From NCBI GenBank assembly GCA_963849695.1, contig CAWKIT010000033.1, positions 62,001-126,000 on the forward strand: DNA of 64,000 bases, given 5' to 3'. The stretch comes from DASSUW01 sp963849695 (GTDB lineage Bacteria; Actinomycetota; Thermoleophilia; Solirubrobacterales; Solirubrobacteraceae). The notes beneath the pieces were generated by a model that was not told where the DNA came from, made no database searches, and worked only from the letters and a program-made list of their open reading frames with translations. Of this stretch, positions 25,286 to 33,053 are shown in pieces. The position numbers and the translations under genes are program-made. Position 1 is the first letter of the stretch; every line of letters starts with the position of its first letter.

Positions 25286-25926
25286 CAGGAGGCCGGCAGG
25301 TGGAGCCCGCACTCGATCTTGTCGGTGCCGGCCCAGCGTCCCTCGCGGCCGCCGCCCGGCGAGGTGCAGTGGGTGCAGCCGATCGAGGCGTAGCCGCGGT
25401 CGTGCAACGGGTGGTAGGGCACGTCGTTCTCGACGATGTAGCGCCAGATGTCCTTCTCGCTCCAGTCGGCGAGCGGGGCGCACTTGAGCTTGCCGGGATG
25501 CCCGCTGTCCGCGCCCAGCTTCGGCGTGTCCGCGCGGGCGGCCGACTGATCGCGCCGCAGGCCGGTGATCCAGGCGTCGACCCCGCTCAGCGCGCGCTCG
25601 AGCGGCTCGACCTTGCGCATGCCGCAGCAGGAGTCCGGGTCGCGGTGCCACAGCCCGTCGATCCAGTCGCCGCGGTAGACGTCGATCTCGATCCCGTACT
25701 GCTGCTCGATCCGCCGCCACATCTCGTAGGTCTCCGGGAACAGGACCCCGGTGTCGAGCGTGAACACGCGCGCCGCGGGCTCGATCGCCAGCAGCATGTC
25801 GAGGATCACCGACGCCTCCTTCTGGAAGGAACAGGCGACGTACAGGCGCGGGTGGTACTCGTCCACGACGTGGGCCAGCACCTCCTGCGCGCTCAGCGAC
25901 TCGAGGTCCGTCGGAGCGGCACGCAT
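25285..25926 (-). CDS. cysH: Assimilatory adenylylsulfate (APS) reductase, [4Fe-4S] type
   Basis: Reduces APS to sulfite using thioredoxin. The 213-residue PP-ATPase-fold protein has the two cysteine pairs CCGMRKVEPL and GCTHC that bind the Fe-S cluster in APS-type enzymes (absent in the E. coli PAPS type), plus the catalytic C-terminal tail ECGLH. First gene of the cys operon; no sulfite reductase lies in the window. Sulfite is also the co-substrate of the SqdB encoded about 11 kb away. Confidence 0.95.
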   Translation of the reverse strand: MRAAPTDLESLSAQEVLAHVVDEYHPRLYVACSFQKEASVILDMLLAIEPAARVFTLDTGVLFPETYEMWRRIEQQYGIEIDVYRGDWIDGLWHRDPDSCCGMRKVEPLERALSGVDAWITGLRRDQSAARADTPKLGADSGHPGKLKCAPLADWSEKDIWRYIVENDVPYHPLHDRGYASIGCTHCTSPGGGREGRWAGTDKIECGLHLPAS

Positions 25927-25949
25927 ACGCGGCCGCCTAGGTTAGCCGC

Positions 25950-28502
25950 CTACTCGGTTGTAACTGCCCTGAGGATGTCCACGCGCGCGGCCCGCCGGGC
26001 GGGCGGGATCGCCGCCACCACGCCGGCCAGCAGAGCCAGCAGCACAACGAGGATCAGCGCCACGATCGGGATCTCGAACACGAAGCCCTGCTCGGCGAGC
26101 GGGCGCGACACGATCGCCGCGAACGCGATGCCGAGCACGATCCCCAGCACGGTGCCGATCGCCGCCGTGATCACCGACTCGGCGCGGATCATCGCGCGCA
26201 CCTGGCGGCGGGACATCCCGACCGCGCGCAGCATCCCGAGCTCGCGCGTGCGCTCGTGGACCGACAGCGCGAGCGTGTTCACCACGCCCACCAGCGCGAC
26301 CAGGATCGACAGCGACAGCAGCGCATAGATCAGGCCGACGAGACCGCTGACGGCCTTGTTCTGCTCGTCCTTGAGGTCCTGCAGCGTCTGCGGCTTGGCG
26401 GTCGGGAAGCCGCTCAGCGCCGACTCCTCGGTCCGCTTGAGCTGCTCGGAATCGGTGCCGGACGCGGCGACGGTGAGCGCGAACGCGACGTCCTTCGCGT
26501 CCCAGTCGCGCTGGAGCGACGCGTTCGAGACGAGCTGGCCGGCCACGATGCCGGCGCCGGGGTTGTAGACCCCCGCGACCCGGTAGGTGACCTCCTTGTC
26601 GGCCGGCGTGCGGAAGCCGACCTCGTCGCCGACCGCGAGGTCGTGCGCGTTCGCGAAGTCCTCGGTGACGACGACCTCGTCGGCGTCGAGGCCGGAGAGG
26701 GTCTCGTCCGAGCCCTGCTCCCACTCGAGCGAGAGCGCCTGGGTTGCGGTCGCCGGGTCGACGCCCGTGACCGCCTCGTTCTCGTCGTCGCTCAGGAGCA
26801 CGCCGGTCTCGAAGCGCACGGGCGAGACGGCGGCAACTCCTTCGGCGGACTCGAGCTCTCCGGCCACGCCGTCCGGCAGCGGCGAGAAGCCGTCCTCGTG
26901 GGTGACGATGCCGTCGGCGCGGACCTGCCCGTCGATGCCCGCGTCGATCGTGGCGCGGATGCCGGCGGCGAAGATCGCCACGAACACCACCAGCGCCACG
27001 CCGATCATGAGCGCCGACGCGGTGACCGCGGTGCGCTGCGGCTGGCGGCGGGCGTTCTCGCGCGCGAGCCGGCCGGTGAGGCCGCGGATGCGCTCGAGCG
27101 GCTTGCCGACGAGGCTGCTGAGCGGGCGCACGAGCGTCGCGGCGACGAGCGCGAAGCCGAACATCAGCAGCACGGCGCCGAGGCCCAGCGTCGAGGCGGC
27201 GGCGTTCGCGCCGCCGGTCTCGCCGAACAGGCTGAACAGCATCACCGCGACGCCGAGCAGCGTGAGCGCCGCCGCGGCCACGATCCGGCGCCGGCGCACC
27301 CTGCCGCCGCCCGGCGTGTCGGCCTCGCGCATGGCGGCGACCGGCTCGACGCGCGTGGCACGGCGGGCGGGCACGAAGCCGGACACGACGGTGGCGACGA
27401 TGCCGACCACGAGGCCGACGACGATCGTGCGCGCCTCGAGCACCATGTCGGTCGTCGCCAGCTCGATGCCGGAGGCGGCCATCAGCTCGCGCAGCGCGGG
27501 CGCGACCACCAGCCCGGCGAGGATCCCGAGGATCGAGGCGATCAGCCCGACCACGGCGGTCTCGGCCAGCACCGAGCCCATGACCTGCGGGCGCGAGGCG
27601 CCGAGCGTGCGCAGCAGCGCGAACTCGCGCGTGCGCTGGGCGACCGTGACGTTGAAGGTGTTGAAGATCAAGAAGCCGCCGACCAGCACCGCGACGCCGG
27701 CGAACACCAGCAGCGCCGTGCGGATGAAGCCGAGCGCGTCCGAGAGGTCGGAGGCGTTCTTCTCGGCCTGCTCCTTGCCGGTCAGGACGGAGAACCTGGG
27801 GCCGAGCTCGGCGGCGATCGCGGCCTTCAGCTCCTCCGGCGAGGTGCCGCCCTCGGCCGCCACCGAGATGTCGTCGTAGCCGTCGTGGCCGGTCACGCGC
27901 TGCGCCTCGGGCAGCGTCATGGCGACCAGGCGCGAACCCGCGAAGTTCTCGGAGTCGCCGAGCGTCGCGACGCCGGAGACCGTGTAGTCCCGCTTCGGGG
28001 CGCGCCCGGCGACCGTCACCGTGTCGCCCTCGCCCCAGCCGTAGTCGTCGGCCGTGGCCTTGTCGAGCACGACCTCGTCGTCGCCGGCGGGCGGGCCGCC
28101 CTCGGTGTAGTCGAACGGGTCGAAGCGGTCGGGCCCGCTGGTGACGATGATCGTCGGCGGGCCGTTGGAGAGGATCGGCTCGCCCTCGGGGTCGAGCAGC
28201 GACCCGTCGGCGGACACGTAGCCCGCGGCCTCCTCGACGCCGGGCACCGACTGGACGCGCTCGAGCGTGTCCGACGGCATCGTGGGCGGGACGCCGAAGT
28301 CCTCCTCCACCGCCTGCTTCTGCTGGACGGAGACGTCGACGCCGCGCTGGGTGCGCTCGAAGAGGTCCTTGAACGACGCGTCGATCGTGTCCGTGAACAC
28401 GAACGTGCCCGCCACGAAGGCCACCCCGATGACGACGGCGACGCCGGTCAGGACGGTGCGCAGCTTGCGGGCCAGCAGGCCCTTGAGCGCGACCCTAAGC
28501 AA
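25950..28502 (-). CDS. ABC exporter permease with two FtsX-type domains
   Basis: The 850-residue protein has an N-terminal helix (LRTVLTGVAVVIGVAFVAGTFVF), a large extracellular MacB-like domain, three helices (LLVFAGVAVLVGGFLIFNTF region), a second outer domain and a final three-helix FtsX unit ending PPARRAARVDILRAV. Such permeases couple ATP hydrolysis to movement of lipids, peptides or antibiotics from the outer leaflet. It overlaps its ATPase gene by 8 bases. Co-transcription with a two-component system suggests cell-envelope stress or drug response. Confidence 0.92.
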   Translation of the reverse strand: MLRVALKGLLARKLRTVLTGVAVVIGVAFVAGTFVFTDTIDASFKDLFERTQRGVDVSVQQKQAVEEDFGVPPTMPSDTLERVQSVPGVEEAAGYVSADGSLLDPEGEPILSNGPPTIIVTSGPDRFDPFDYTEGGPPAGDDEVVLDKATADDYGWGEGDTVTVAGRAPKRDYTVSGVATLGDSENFAGSRLVAMTLPEAQRVTGHDGYDDISVAAEGGTSPEELKAAIAAELGPRFSVLTGKEQAEKNASDLSDALGFIRTALLVFAGVAVLVGGFLIFNTFNVTVAQRTREFALLRTLGASRPQVMGSVLAETAVVGLIASILGILAGLVVAPALRELMAASGIELATTDMVLEARTIVVGLVVGIVATVVSGFVPARRATRVEPVAAMREADTPGGGRVRRRRIVAAAALTLLGVAVMLFSLFGETGGANAAASTLGLGAVLLMFGFALVAATLVRPLSSLVGKPLERIRGLTGRLARENARRQPQRTAVTASALMIGVALVVFVAIFAAGIRATIDAGIDGQVRADGIVTHEDGFSPLPDGVAGELESAEGVAAVSPVRFETGVLLSDDENEAVTGVDPATATQALSLEWEQGSDETLSGLDADEVVVTEDFANAHDLAVGDEVGFRTPADKEVTYRVAGVYNPGAGIVAGQLVSNASLQRDWDAKDVAFALTVAASGTDSEQLKRTEESALSGFPTAKPQTLQDLKDEQNKAVSGLVGLIYALLSLSILVALVGVVNTLALSVHERTRELGMLRAVGMSRRQVRAMIRAESVITAAIGTVLGIVLGIAFAAIVSRPLAEQGFVFEIPIVALILVVLLALLAGVVAAIPPARRAARVDILRAVTTE

Positions 28503-29214
28503 CGGCCTTCATCAGGTCGAGCACGCCCTCGGTGCTCTCGCCGTGCCCGTCATGCACGACCCGGCCGTCGCTCAGGACCACGATGCGGTCGGCCACCGAG
28601 GCGGCGTGCGCGTCGTGGGTGACCATCACGACGGTCTGCCCGAACTCGTCCGCGGCCTGGCGCAGCAGCGACAGCACCTCGTCCGACGAGTTCGAGTCGA
28701 GGTTCCCGGTCGGCTCGTCGGCGAACACGACCGCCGGCCGGTGGATGAGCGCCCGCGCGATCGCGACCCGCTGCTGCTGGCCGCCCGAGAGCTCGGACGG
28801 GCGGTGGTCGAGCCGGTCGCCGAGGCCGACGGCGGCGATCAGCTGAGTGAGCCAGTCGCGGTCCGGCCTGCGGCCGGCGAGCGTCAGCGGGAGCAGGATG
28901 TTCTCCTCGGCCGTCAGCACCGGCACGAGGTTGAAGGCCTGGAACACGAACCCGAGCCGGTCGCGGCGCAGGCGCGTGAGCGCCTTGTCGTCGAGGTTCG
29001 CGACCTCGGAGCCGTCGACCACCACGGAGCCGGCGGTCGGCCGGTCGAGCCCGGCCAGCAGATGCATCAGCGTCGACTTGCCCGAGCCGGAGGGACCCAT
29101 GATGGCGGCGAACTGGCCGCTCGGGAACGCGGTGGTGATCCCGCGGAGCGCGTGGACGGCCGTCTCCCCCTCGCCGTAGACGCGGCGGAGCTCGGAGGTG
29201 CTGACGATGTTCAT
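28495..29214 (-). CDS. ABC transporter ATP-binding protein (MacB/LolD type)
   Basis: At 239 residues it is complete, with Walker A GPSGSGKST (about residue 40), Q-loop FQAFNL, signature LSGGQQQRVAIARAL, Walker B VVFADEPTGNLDS and switch histidine VTHDA. The GNLDS sequence after Walker B is typical of the FtsE/LolD/MacB group that pairs with FtsX-type permeases, matching the downstream gene. Upstream lies the NarL-type regulator, separated by a 109-base gap with a GC hairpin. Confidence 0.95.
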   Translation of the reverse strand: MNIVSTSELRRVYGEGETAVHALRGITTAFPSGQFAAIMGPSGSGKSTLMHLLAGLDRPTAGSVVVDGSEVANLDDKALTRLRRDRLGFVFQAFNLVPVLTAEENILLPLTLAGRRPDRDWLTQLIAAVGLGDRLDHRPSELSGGQQQRVAIARALIHRPAVVFADEPTGNLDSNSSDEVLSLLRQAADEFGQTVVMVTHDAHAASVADRIVVLSDGRVVHDGHGESTEGVLDLMKAVA

Positions 29215-29235
29215 GCGAACAGGATTGACACGGCG

Positions 29236-29252
29236 CCCCGCGCGGAGCGGGG
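29236..29252 (-). terminator. GC-rich hairpin between response regulator and ABC ATPase genes
   Basis: ccccgc and gcgggg (6-base arms, 5-base loop) lie 21 bases before the ATPase start in a 109-base gap. It could end the two-component transcript or attenuate ABC expression. No T-run follows, so activity is uncertain. Confidence 0.4.
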
Positions 29253-29323
29253 AGTTGGCTCGTGGACCGGGGGTGCGGCTAGCCGTACGCCGTCAGCCCA
29301 CGCGTCGGCGCAGGTTGCGCTCG

Positions 29324-29965
29324 CTAATCGCCGGAGCGCAGGTACGCGAGCACGGCCAGCACGCGGCGGTGGTCCTCCACCGTCGGCGTCAGATCGAGCT
29401 TCGAGAAGATCGAGGTGACGTGCTTCTCGACGGCGCGCTCGGTCACGACCAGCGCCTCGGCGATCGCCGCGTTCGAGCGGCCCTCGGCCATCAGCCCCAG
29501 CACCTCGCGCTCGCGCGCCGTCAGCGCGTCCAGCGGGTCCTCGCGCCGGCGGCGGCCGAGCAGCAGCGCCACCACCTCGGGGTCGAGCGCCGAGCCGCCG
29601 CCGGCGACGCGGCGCACGGCGTCGGTGAACGTGTCGACGTCCGCCACCCGGTCCTTGAGCAGGTAGCCGGTGCGCTCGGTCGACTCCGACAGCAGCTCGA
29701 GCGCGTACGCCTCTTCGACGTACTGGGAGAGCACCAGCACCGCGGTGTCCGGGTGCTCGGCGCGGATCCGGTGGGCGGCCCGCAGGCCCTCGTCGGTGTG
29801 CGTGGGCGGCATGCGGACGTCGACCACCGCGACGTCGGGATGGTGGGCGCCGACCTTGCGCAGCAGGTCCTCGGCGTCGCCCGCCTGGCCGGCGACCTCG
29901 AAGCCGGACTCCTCGAGCAGGCGGGAGAGACCCTCGCGCAGCAGCACGGAGTCGTCGGCGATCAC
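29324..29965 (-). CDS. NarL/LuxR-family response regulator
   Basis: A receiver domain (acidic pair at residues 4-5, phospho-acceptor Asp49 in VAVVDVRMPP, Lys in LLKDRV) is linked to a LuxR-type HTH (LTAREREVLGLMAEGRSNAAIAEAL...VEKHVTSIFSKL). It should bind DNA when phosphorylated by the kinase upstream and may activate the ABC exporter. As written the start is GTG 29965, which clips the first beta strand. An ATG at 29990 overlaps the kinase stop (ATGA) and would give MNDST-LRVVIADDS if one extra base near 29975 were removed, so a small indel is likely. Confidence 0.9.
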   Translation of the reverse strand: MIADDSVLLREGLSRLLEESGFEVAGQAGDAEDLLRKVGAHHPDVAVVDVRMPPTHTDEGLRAAHRIRAEHPDTAVLVLSQYVEEAYALELLSESTERTGYLLKDRVADVDTFTDAVRRVAGGGSALDPEVVALLLGRRRREDPLDALTAREREVLGLMAEGRSNAAIAEALVVTERAVEKHVTSIFSKLDLTPTVEDHRRVLAVLAYLRSGD

Positions 29966-29986
29966 GACACGGAGCAGTGGAATCGT

Positions 29987-31741
29987 TCATACGGGGATCT
30001 CGGCCCGGAGCCTAGTGCCTGACCCGGCGGGAGAGTCGAGCAGCATGCGGCCGTCGAGAGCCGAGACCCTATCGGCCAGCCCGCGAAGGCCGGACCCGCG
30101 GTCGGGGTCGGCGCCTCCGATGCCGTTGTCGGCGACCTCGACGACGGCGTGACCGTTGAGCCGCGCCACCCGGACGGTGGCCTGATTCGCGTGTGCGTAC
30201 TTGACCACGTTGGTGAGCGCCTCGGCGACCATGAAGTAGGCGGCCGCCTCGATCGGCTCCGGCAGCCGGTCGCGCGGGAGCTCGGCCAGCTCGACCTCGA
30301 TCGGCGCCCGCCCCGCGAGCGCCTCCAGCGCCGCCCCGAGCCCGCGGTCGGACAGCACCGCGGGGTGGATGCCGCGCGCCAGCTCGCGCAGCTCGCCGAG
30401 CGCCAGCGTCAGCTCCTCGTGGGCGCCGGTCAAGAGCTCGTCGGCCTTCTCGGGCTCCTTGCGCAGCTTGGCCTGGGCGAGCCGGAGCGTGAGCGACAGC
30501 GCGACGAGCCGCTGCTGCGCGCCGTCGTGGAGGTTGCGCTCGAGCCGCCGGCGCTCCTGCGTGCCGGCCTCGACGATCCGGGTGCGCGAGGCGCGCAGCT
30601 CCTCGACGCGGGCGCGCAACTGGGCTTGCAGACGCTCGTTCTCCATCGCCAGGCCCGCGGCGGCGGCCACCGAGCCGAGCAGCTCGGGGTCGTCGCTGAG
30701 AGTGCGGTCGTGGACGATCGCGCCGACGCGGCGGCTCTCGAGCTCGACCGGGGTCCAGGCGCGTGCCGGGTCGTCTCGGACGGGCGGCTCGACCGTGTGA
30801 CCCTCGGAGTCGACCCAGCGGTTCTTGTCGTCGAGCCAGAACACGAGCTGGAGCGAGCGGTCGCCGAGCGCATCGGCGAGGCGGCAGCGCAGCGTGCCGG
30901 TGCCGGGCGCCTCGCCGAGCCGCAGCAGCAGCTCCGAGACGGCGCCGGCGCGTGCCACGCGGCTGCGCGCGAGGCCGATCAGGAACACCCAGGGCACGGA
31001 CGCGAACACGATCAGGCCGAGCCAGCCGAGCACGTCGGTGAGCCGCGAGATGCCGGCGGCGTCGGAGCCGAGCGCGGTCGCCAGCAGCGCCAGCATGGCG
31101 ACGCCGGACCAGAGGATCGGCGCCATCGCGCGCCGCTGCGGGGCGGTGGCGGCCCGCCACTGGCGGATCAGGACGACGAGCACGATCGCCACGATCACGA
31201 CGCCGATCACCGACGCCAGGCCGTTGAAGAGGTCCCGCAGGGTGTCGTTGCGCTCGATCAGCAGGACCGACTCCGGGCAGTCCGGGCAGCTGTCCTGCAT
31301 GCGCTCGGTGTAGCCCCACAGCAGCTGCGGCAGCGGCCCGATCACGCACAGCGCGTAGCCGGCGGCCAGGAGCCACGCGTGCCACCGCTCCCGGAGCCTG
31401 CCGTCGGGATACGACAGCAGCACGTGGGCGAAGGCGACGAAGAACAGGTTGGCGACGAGCACGCCGATCGTGAACACGACCGGGTCGTCGGACGCCGTCA
31501 GCGAGCCGAGCAGGTAGGCGAAGCCGACGCCGGCGAACAGAGCGCCGAAGCGGCTCCCCGGCCGGCGCCACCACGCGTACAGGCCGGTGCCGACGAACGA
31601 CCACGCCGTGAGCAGGCCGAGCGCGACCCCGAGGCCCTTGTTCGGCGTGTGCTCGGAGGAGACGACCAGCGCGGCTGCCGCCCCGCCCGCCACCACCGCG
31701 GCGAGCGCGATCGCGGCCAGCGCGCGGTTGAGGCTCGTCAA
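29987..31741 (-). CDS. Membrane sensor histidine kinase (NarX/DesK-like, HisKA_3)
   Basis: Residues 1-280 hold about seven hydrophobic helices with a short CPDCPES outer loop, a possible redox or metal site. A GAF-like linker follows. The dimerisation helix ERRRLERNLHDGAQQRL carries the phospho-His (His405). The HATPase domain has the N-box EALTNVVKYAHA and G-boxes VADNGIGG and GSGLRGLADR. It starts by ATGA overlap with a receiver-only protein and ends by ATGA overlap with the reconstructed NarL gene, so all three are one unit. Confidence 0.93.
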   Translation of the reverse strand: MTSLNRALAAIALAAVVAGGAAAALVVSSEHTPNKGLGVALGLLTAWSFVGTGLYAWWRRPGSRFGALFAGVGFAYLLGSLTASDDPVVFTIGVLVANLFFVAFAHVLLSYPDGRLRERWHAWLLAAGYALCVIGPLPQLLWGYTERMQDSCPDCPESVLLIERNDTLRDLFNGLASVIGVVIVAIVLVVLIRQWRAATAPQRRAMAPILWSGVAMLALLATALGSDAAGISRLTDVLGWLGLIVFASVPWVFLIGLARSRVARAGAVSELLLRLGEAPGTGTLRCRLADALGDRSLQLVFWLDDKNRWVDSEGHTVEPPVRDDPARAWTPVELESRRVGAIVHDRTLSDDPELLGSVAAAAGLAMENERLQAQLRARVEELRASRTRIVEAGTQERRRLERNLHDGAQQRLVALSLTLRLAQAKLRKEPEKADELLTGAHEELTLALGELRELARGIHPAVLSDRGLGAALEALAGRAPIEVELAELPRDRLPEPIEAAAYFMVAEALTNVVKYAHANQATVRVARLNGHAVVEVADNGIGGADPDRGSGLRGLADRVSALDGRMLLDSPAGSGTRLRAEIPV

Positions 31742-32094
31742 AGGAGCTCCTGCAGCCGGTCGCCGGACAGCTCGGCCTTGGGGACGAAGCCGCGCGCGCC
31801 CGAGCGCATGACCAGCGGGCCGAAGTCGGAGGAGTCGCGGCTCGAGACCAGGATCACCACGGGGCCGTCGTCGTTGCCGGTCAGCCGCGCGGCGACGTCG
31901 AAGCCGTCGATGTCGGGCAGCTGGACGTCGAGCAGGACCACCTCGGGCTGGAGCCGACCGGCCTCCGTGAGCGCGGATGCACCGTCGGCGGCTTCGCCCA
32001 CGACGTCGAAGCCCTCGGCCTCGAGGAGGACTCGCGCAGTCGCGCGGAACGACGGATGGTCGTCCACGATGAGGACCCGGTGACCCACGTTCAC
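31738..32094 (-). CDS. Single-domain response regulator (receiver only)
   Basis: A complete 118-residue CheY-like receiver: acidic pocket DDHP (residues 11-14), phospho-acceptor Asp56 in VVLLDVQLP, Ser/Thr switch in VSSRD and the conserved Lys in GFVPKAEL. No DNA-binding domain follows. It overlaps the kinase start by 4 bases. It may act as a phosphate sink, a competitor of the NarL regulator or a direct protein-interaction output. Confidence 0.92.
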   Translation of the reverse strand: MNVGHRVLIVDDHPSFRATARVLLEAEGFDVVGEAADGASALTEAGRLQPEVVLLDVQLPDIDGFDVAARLTGNDDGPVVILVSSRDSSDFGPLVMRSGARGFVPKAELSGDRLQELL

Positions 32095-32124
32095 AAGTCT
32101 GGTGGCCTCAACTGGGGCCTGCCA

Positions 32125-32138
32125 TACGGCTGGCCGTA
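32125..32138. promoter_or_regulatory. Palindrome upstream of the two-component operon
   Basis: tacggctggccgta has perfect 6-base arms and sits in the 63-base gap between the rpe stop and the receiver-protein start (minus strand). It could be an operator for the two-component operon or a hairpin ending the rpe transcript. Confidence 0.35.
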
Positions 32139-32157
32139 CCCAAGTACGCGGCTCGTC

Positions 32158-32829
32158 CTACCCGGCCGGGGGCGCGGCTGCAGCGGCGATCTCGCGGAAG
32201 GCGGCAGCCGGGTCGGGCGTGCCGAACAGCGCGGTGCCGGCCACGAACGCCGTCGCCCCGGCCGCCGCGCACGGCCCGGCGGTACCGGCGTCGATCCCGC
32301 CGTCGACCTCGATCGCCACGCCCGGGCCGAGCAGCGCTCGCAGCCGCTCGAGCTTGCCGAGCGAGGCCGGTATGAACGCCTGCCCGCCCCAGCCGGGGTT
32401 GACGGTCATGCACAGCAGGAGGTCGAGGTCTTCGAGCACCTCGGAGGCCGCGCTGACCGGCGTGGCGGGGCAGAGCACGAGGCCGGCCGTGCAGCCCGCC
32501 TCGCGGACCGCCTGCAGCGCGTAGTGGACGTGCGGCGTCGCCTCGGCGTGGATGCTGATGTGGTCGGCGCCGGCCTTCGCGAAATCGGTGATGTGACGCT
32601 CGGGGCGCTCGACCATCAGGTGGACGTCGACGAGCGCGCCGGCGGCATGGATCTGCTCCGCCAGGGCGCCGACGACCAGCGCGCCCATGCTGATCGGGGG
32701 CACGAAGTGCCCGTCCATGACGTCGACGTGGATCGTCGTGGCGCCGGCGTCGAGCACGGCGGCGACCTGGTCGCCGAGCCGGGCGAAGTCGGCAGCCAGG
32801 ATCGAGGGGGCGACGCCGTTCGGCGTCAT
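32158..32829 (-). CDS. rpe: Ribulose-phosphate 3-epimerase
   Basis: Interconverts ribulose 5-phosphate and xylulose 5-phosphate in the pentose phosphate pathway. The 223-residue TIM barrel shows SILAADFARLGDQ, the metal ligands in HVDVMDGHFVP, DVHLMV, MTVNPGWGGQ and EVDGGI. The ATG at 32829 overlaps the stop of the zinc-ribbon gene (ATGA); the longer open frame upstream is shadow. It also supplies ribulose 5-phosphate, the RibB substrate of the rib operon. Confidence 0.96.
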   Translation of the reverse strand: MTPNGVAPSILAADFARLGDQVAAVLDAGATTIHVDVMDGHFVPPISMGALVVGALAEQIHAAGALVDVHLMVERPERHITDFAKAGADHISIHAEATPHVHYALQAVREAGCTAGLVLCPATPVSAASEVLEDLDLLLCMTVNPGWGGQAFIPASLGKLERLRALLGPGVAIEVDGGIDAGTAGPCAAAGATAFVAGTALFGTPDPAAAFREIAAAAAPPAG

Positions 32830-33053
32830 ATCGCCTGGAGCATCGAGTTCCGGCAGTGGTTGCAGATGTACAGCGCGGTGTCGGACATCCGCACGATCGT
32901 CGAGTGCTCGCCGCAGTTCGGGCACACCGAGCACAGCTCGAAGCGATGCAGGCAGTTCACGCAGCGGTAGCGGCCGGGCAGGTTGGTCGGCCGCAGCCAC
33001 GGCTCGTGGCACGCCGGGCAGATGTCGCCGAGATCGACGGAGTCGTCGCTCAT
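32826..33053 (-). CDS. Small double zinc-ribbon protein
   Basis: The 75-residue product has eight or nine cysteines in four CxxC-type pairs (CPAC, CVNC, CSVCPNC, CNHC), enough for two zinc ribbons, and resembles the small YfgJ-like zinc-ribbon proteins. It overlaps rsmB upstream and rpe downstream by 4 bases each, so it is certainly translated with them. Function unknown; a nucleic-acid-binding or ribosome-associated role is possible from rsmB linkage. Confidence 0.85.
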   Translation of the reverse strand: MSDDSVDLGDICPACHEPWLRPTNLPGRYRCVNCLHRFELCSVCPNCGEHSTIVRMSDTALYICNHCRNSMLQAI

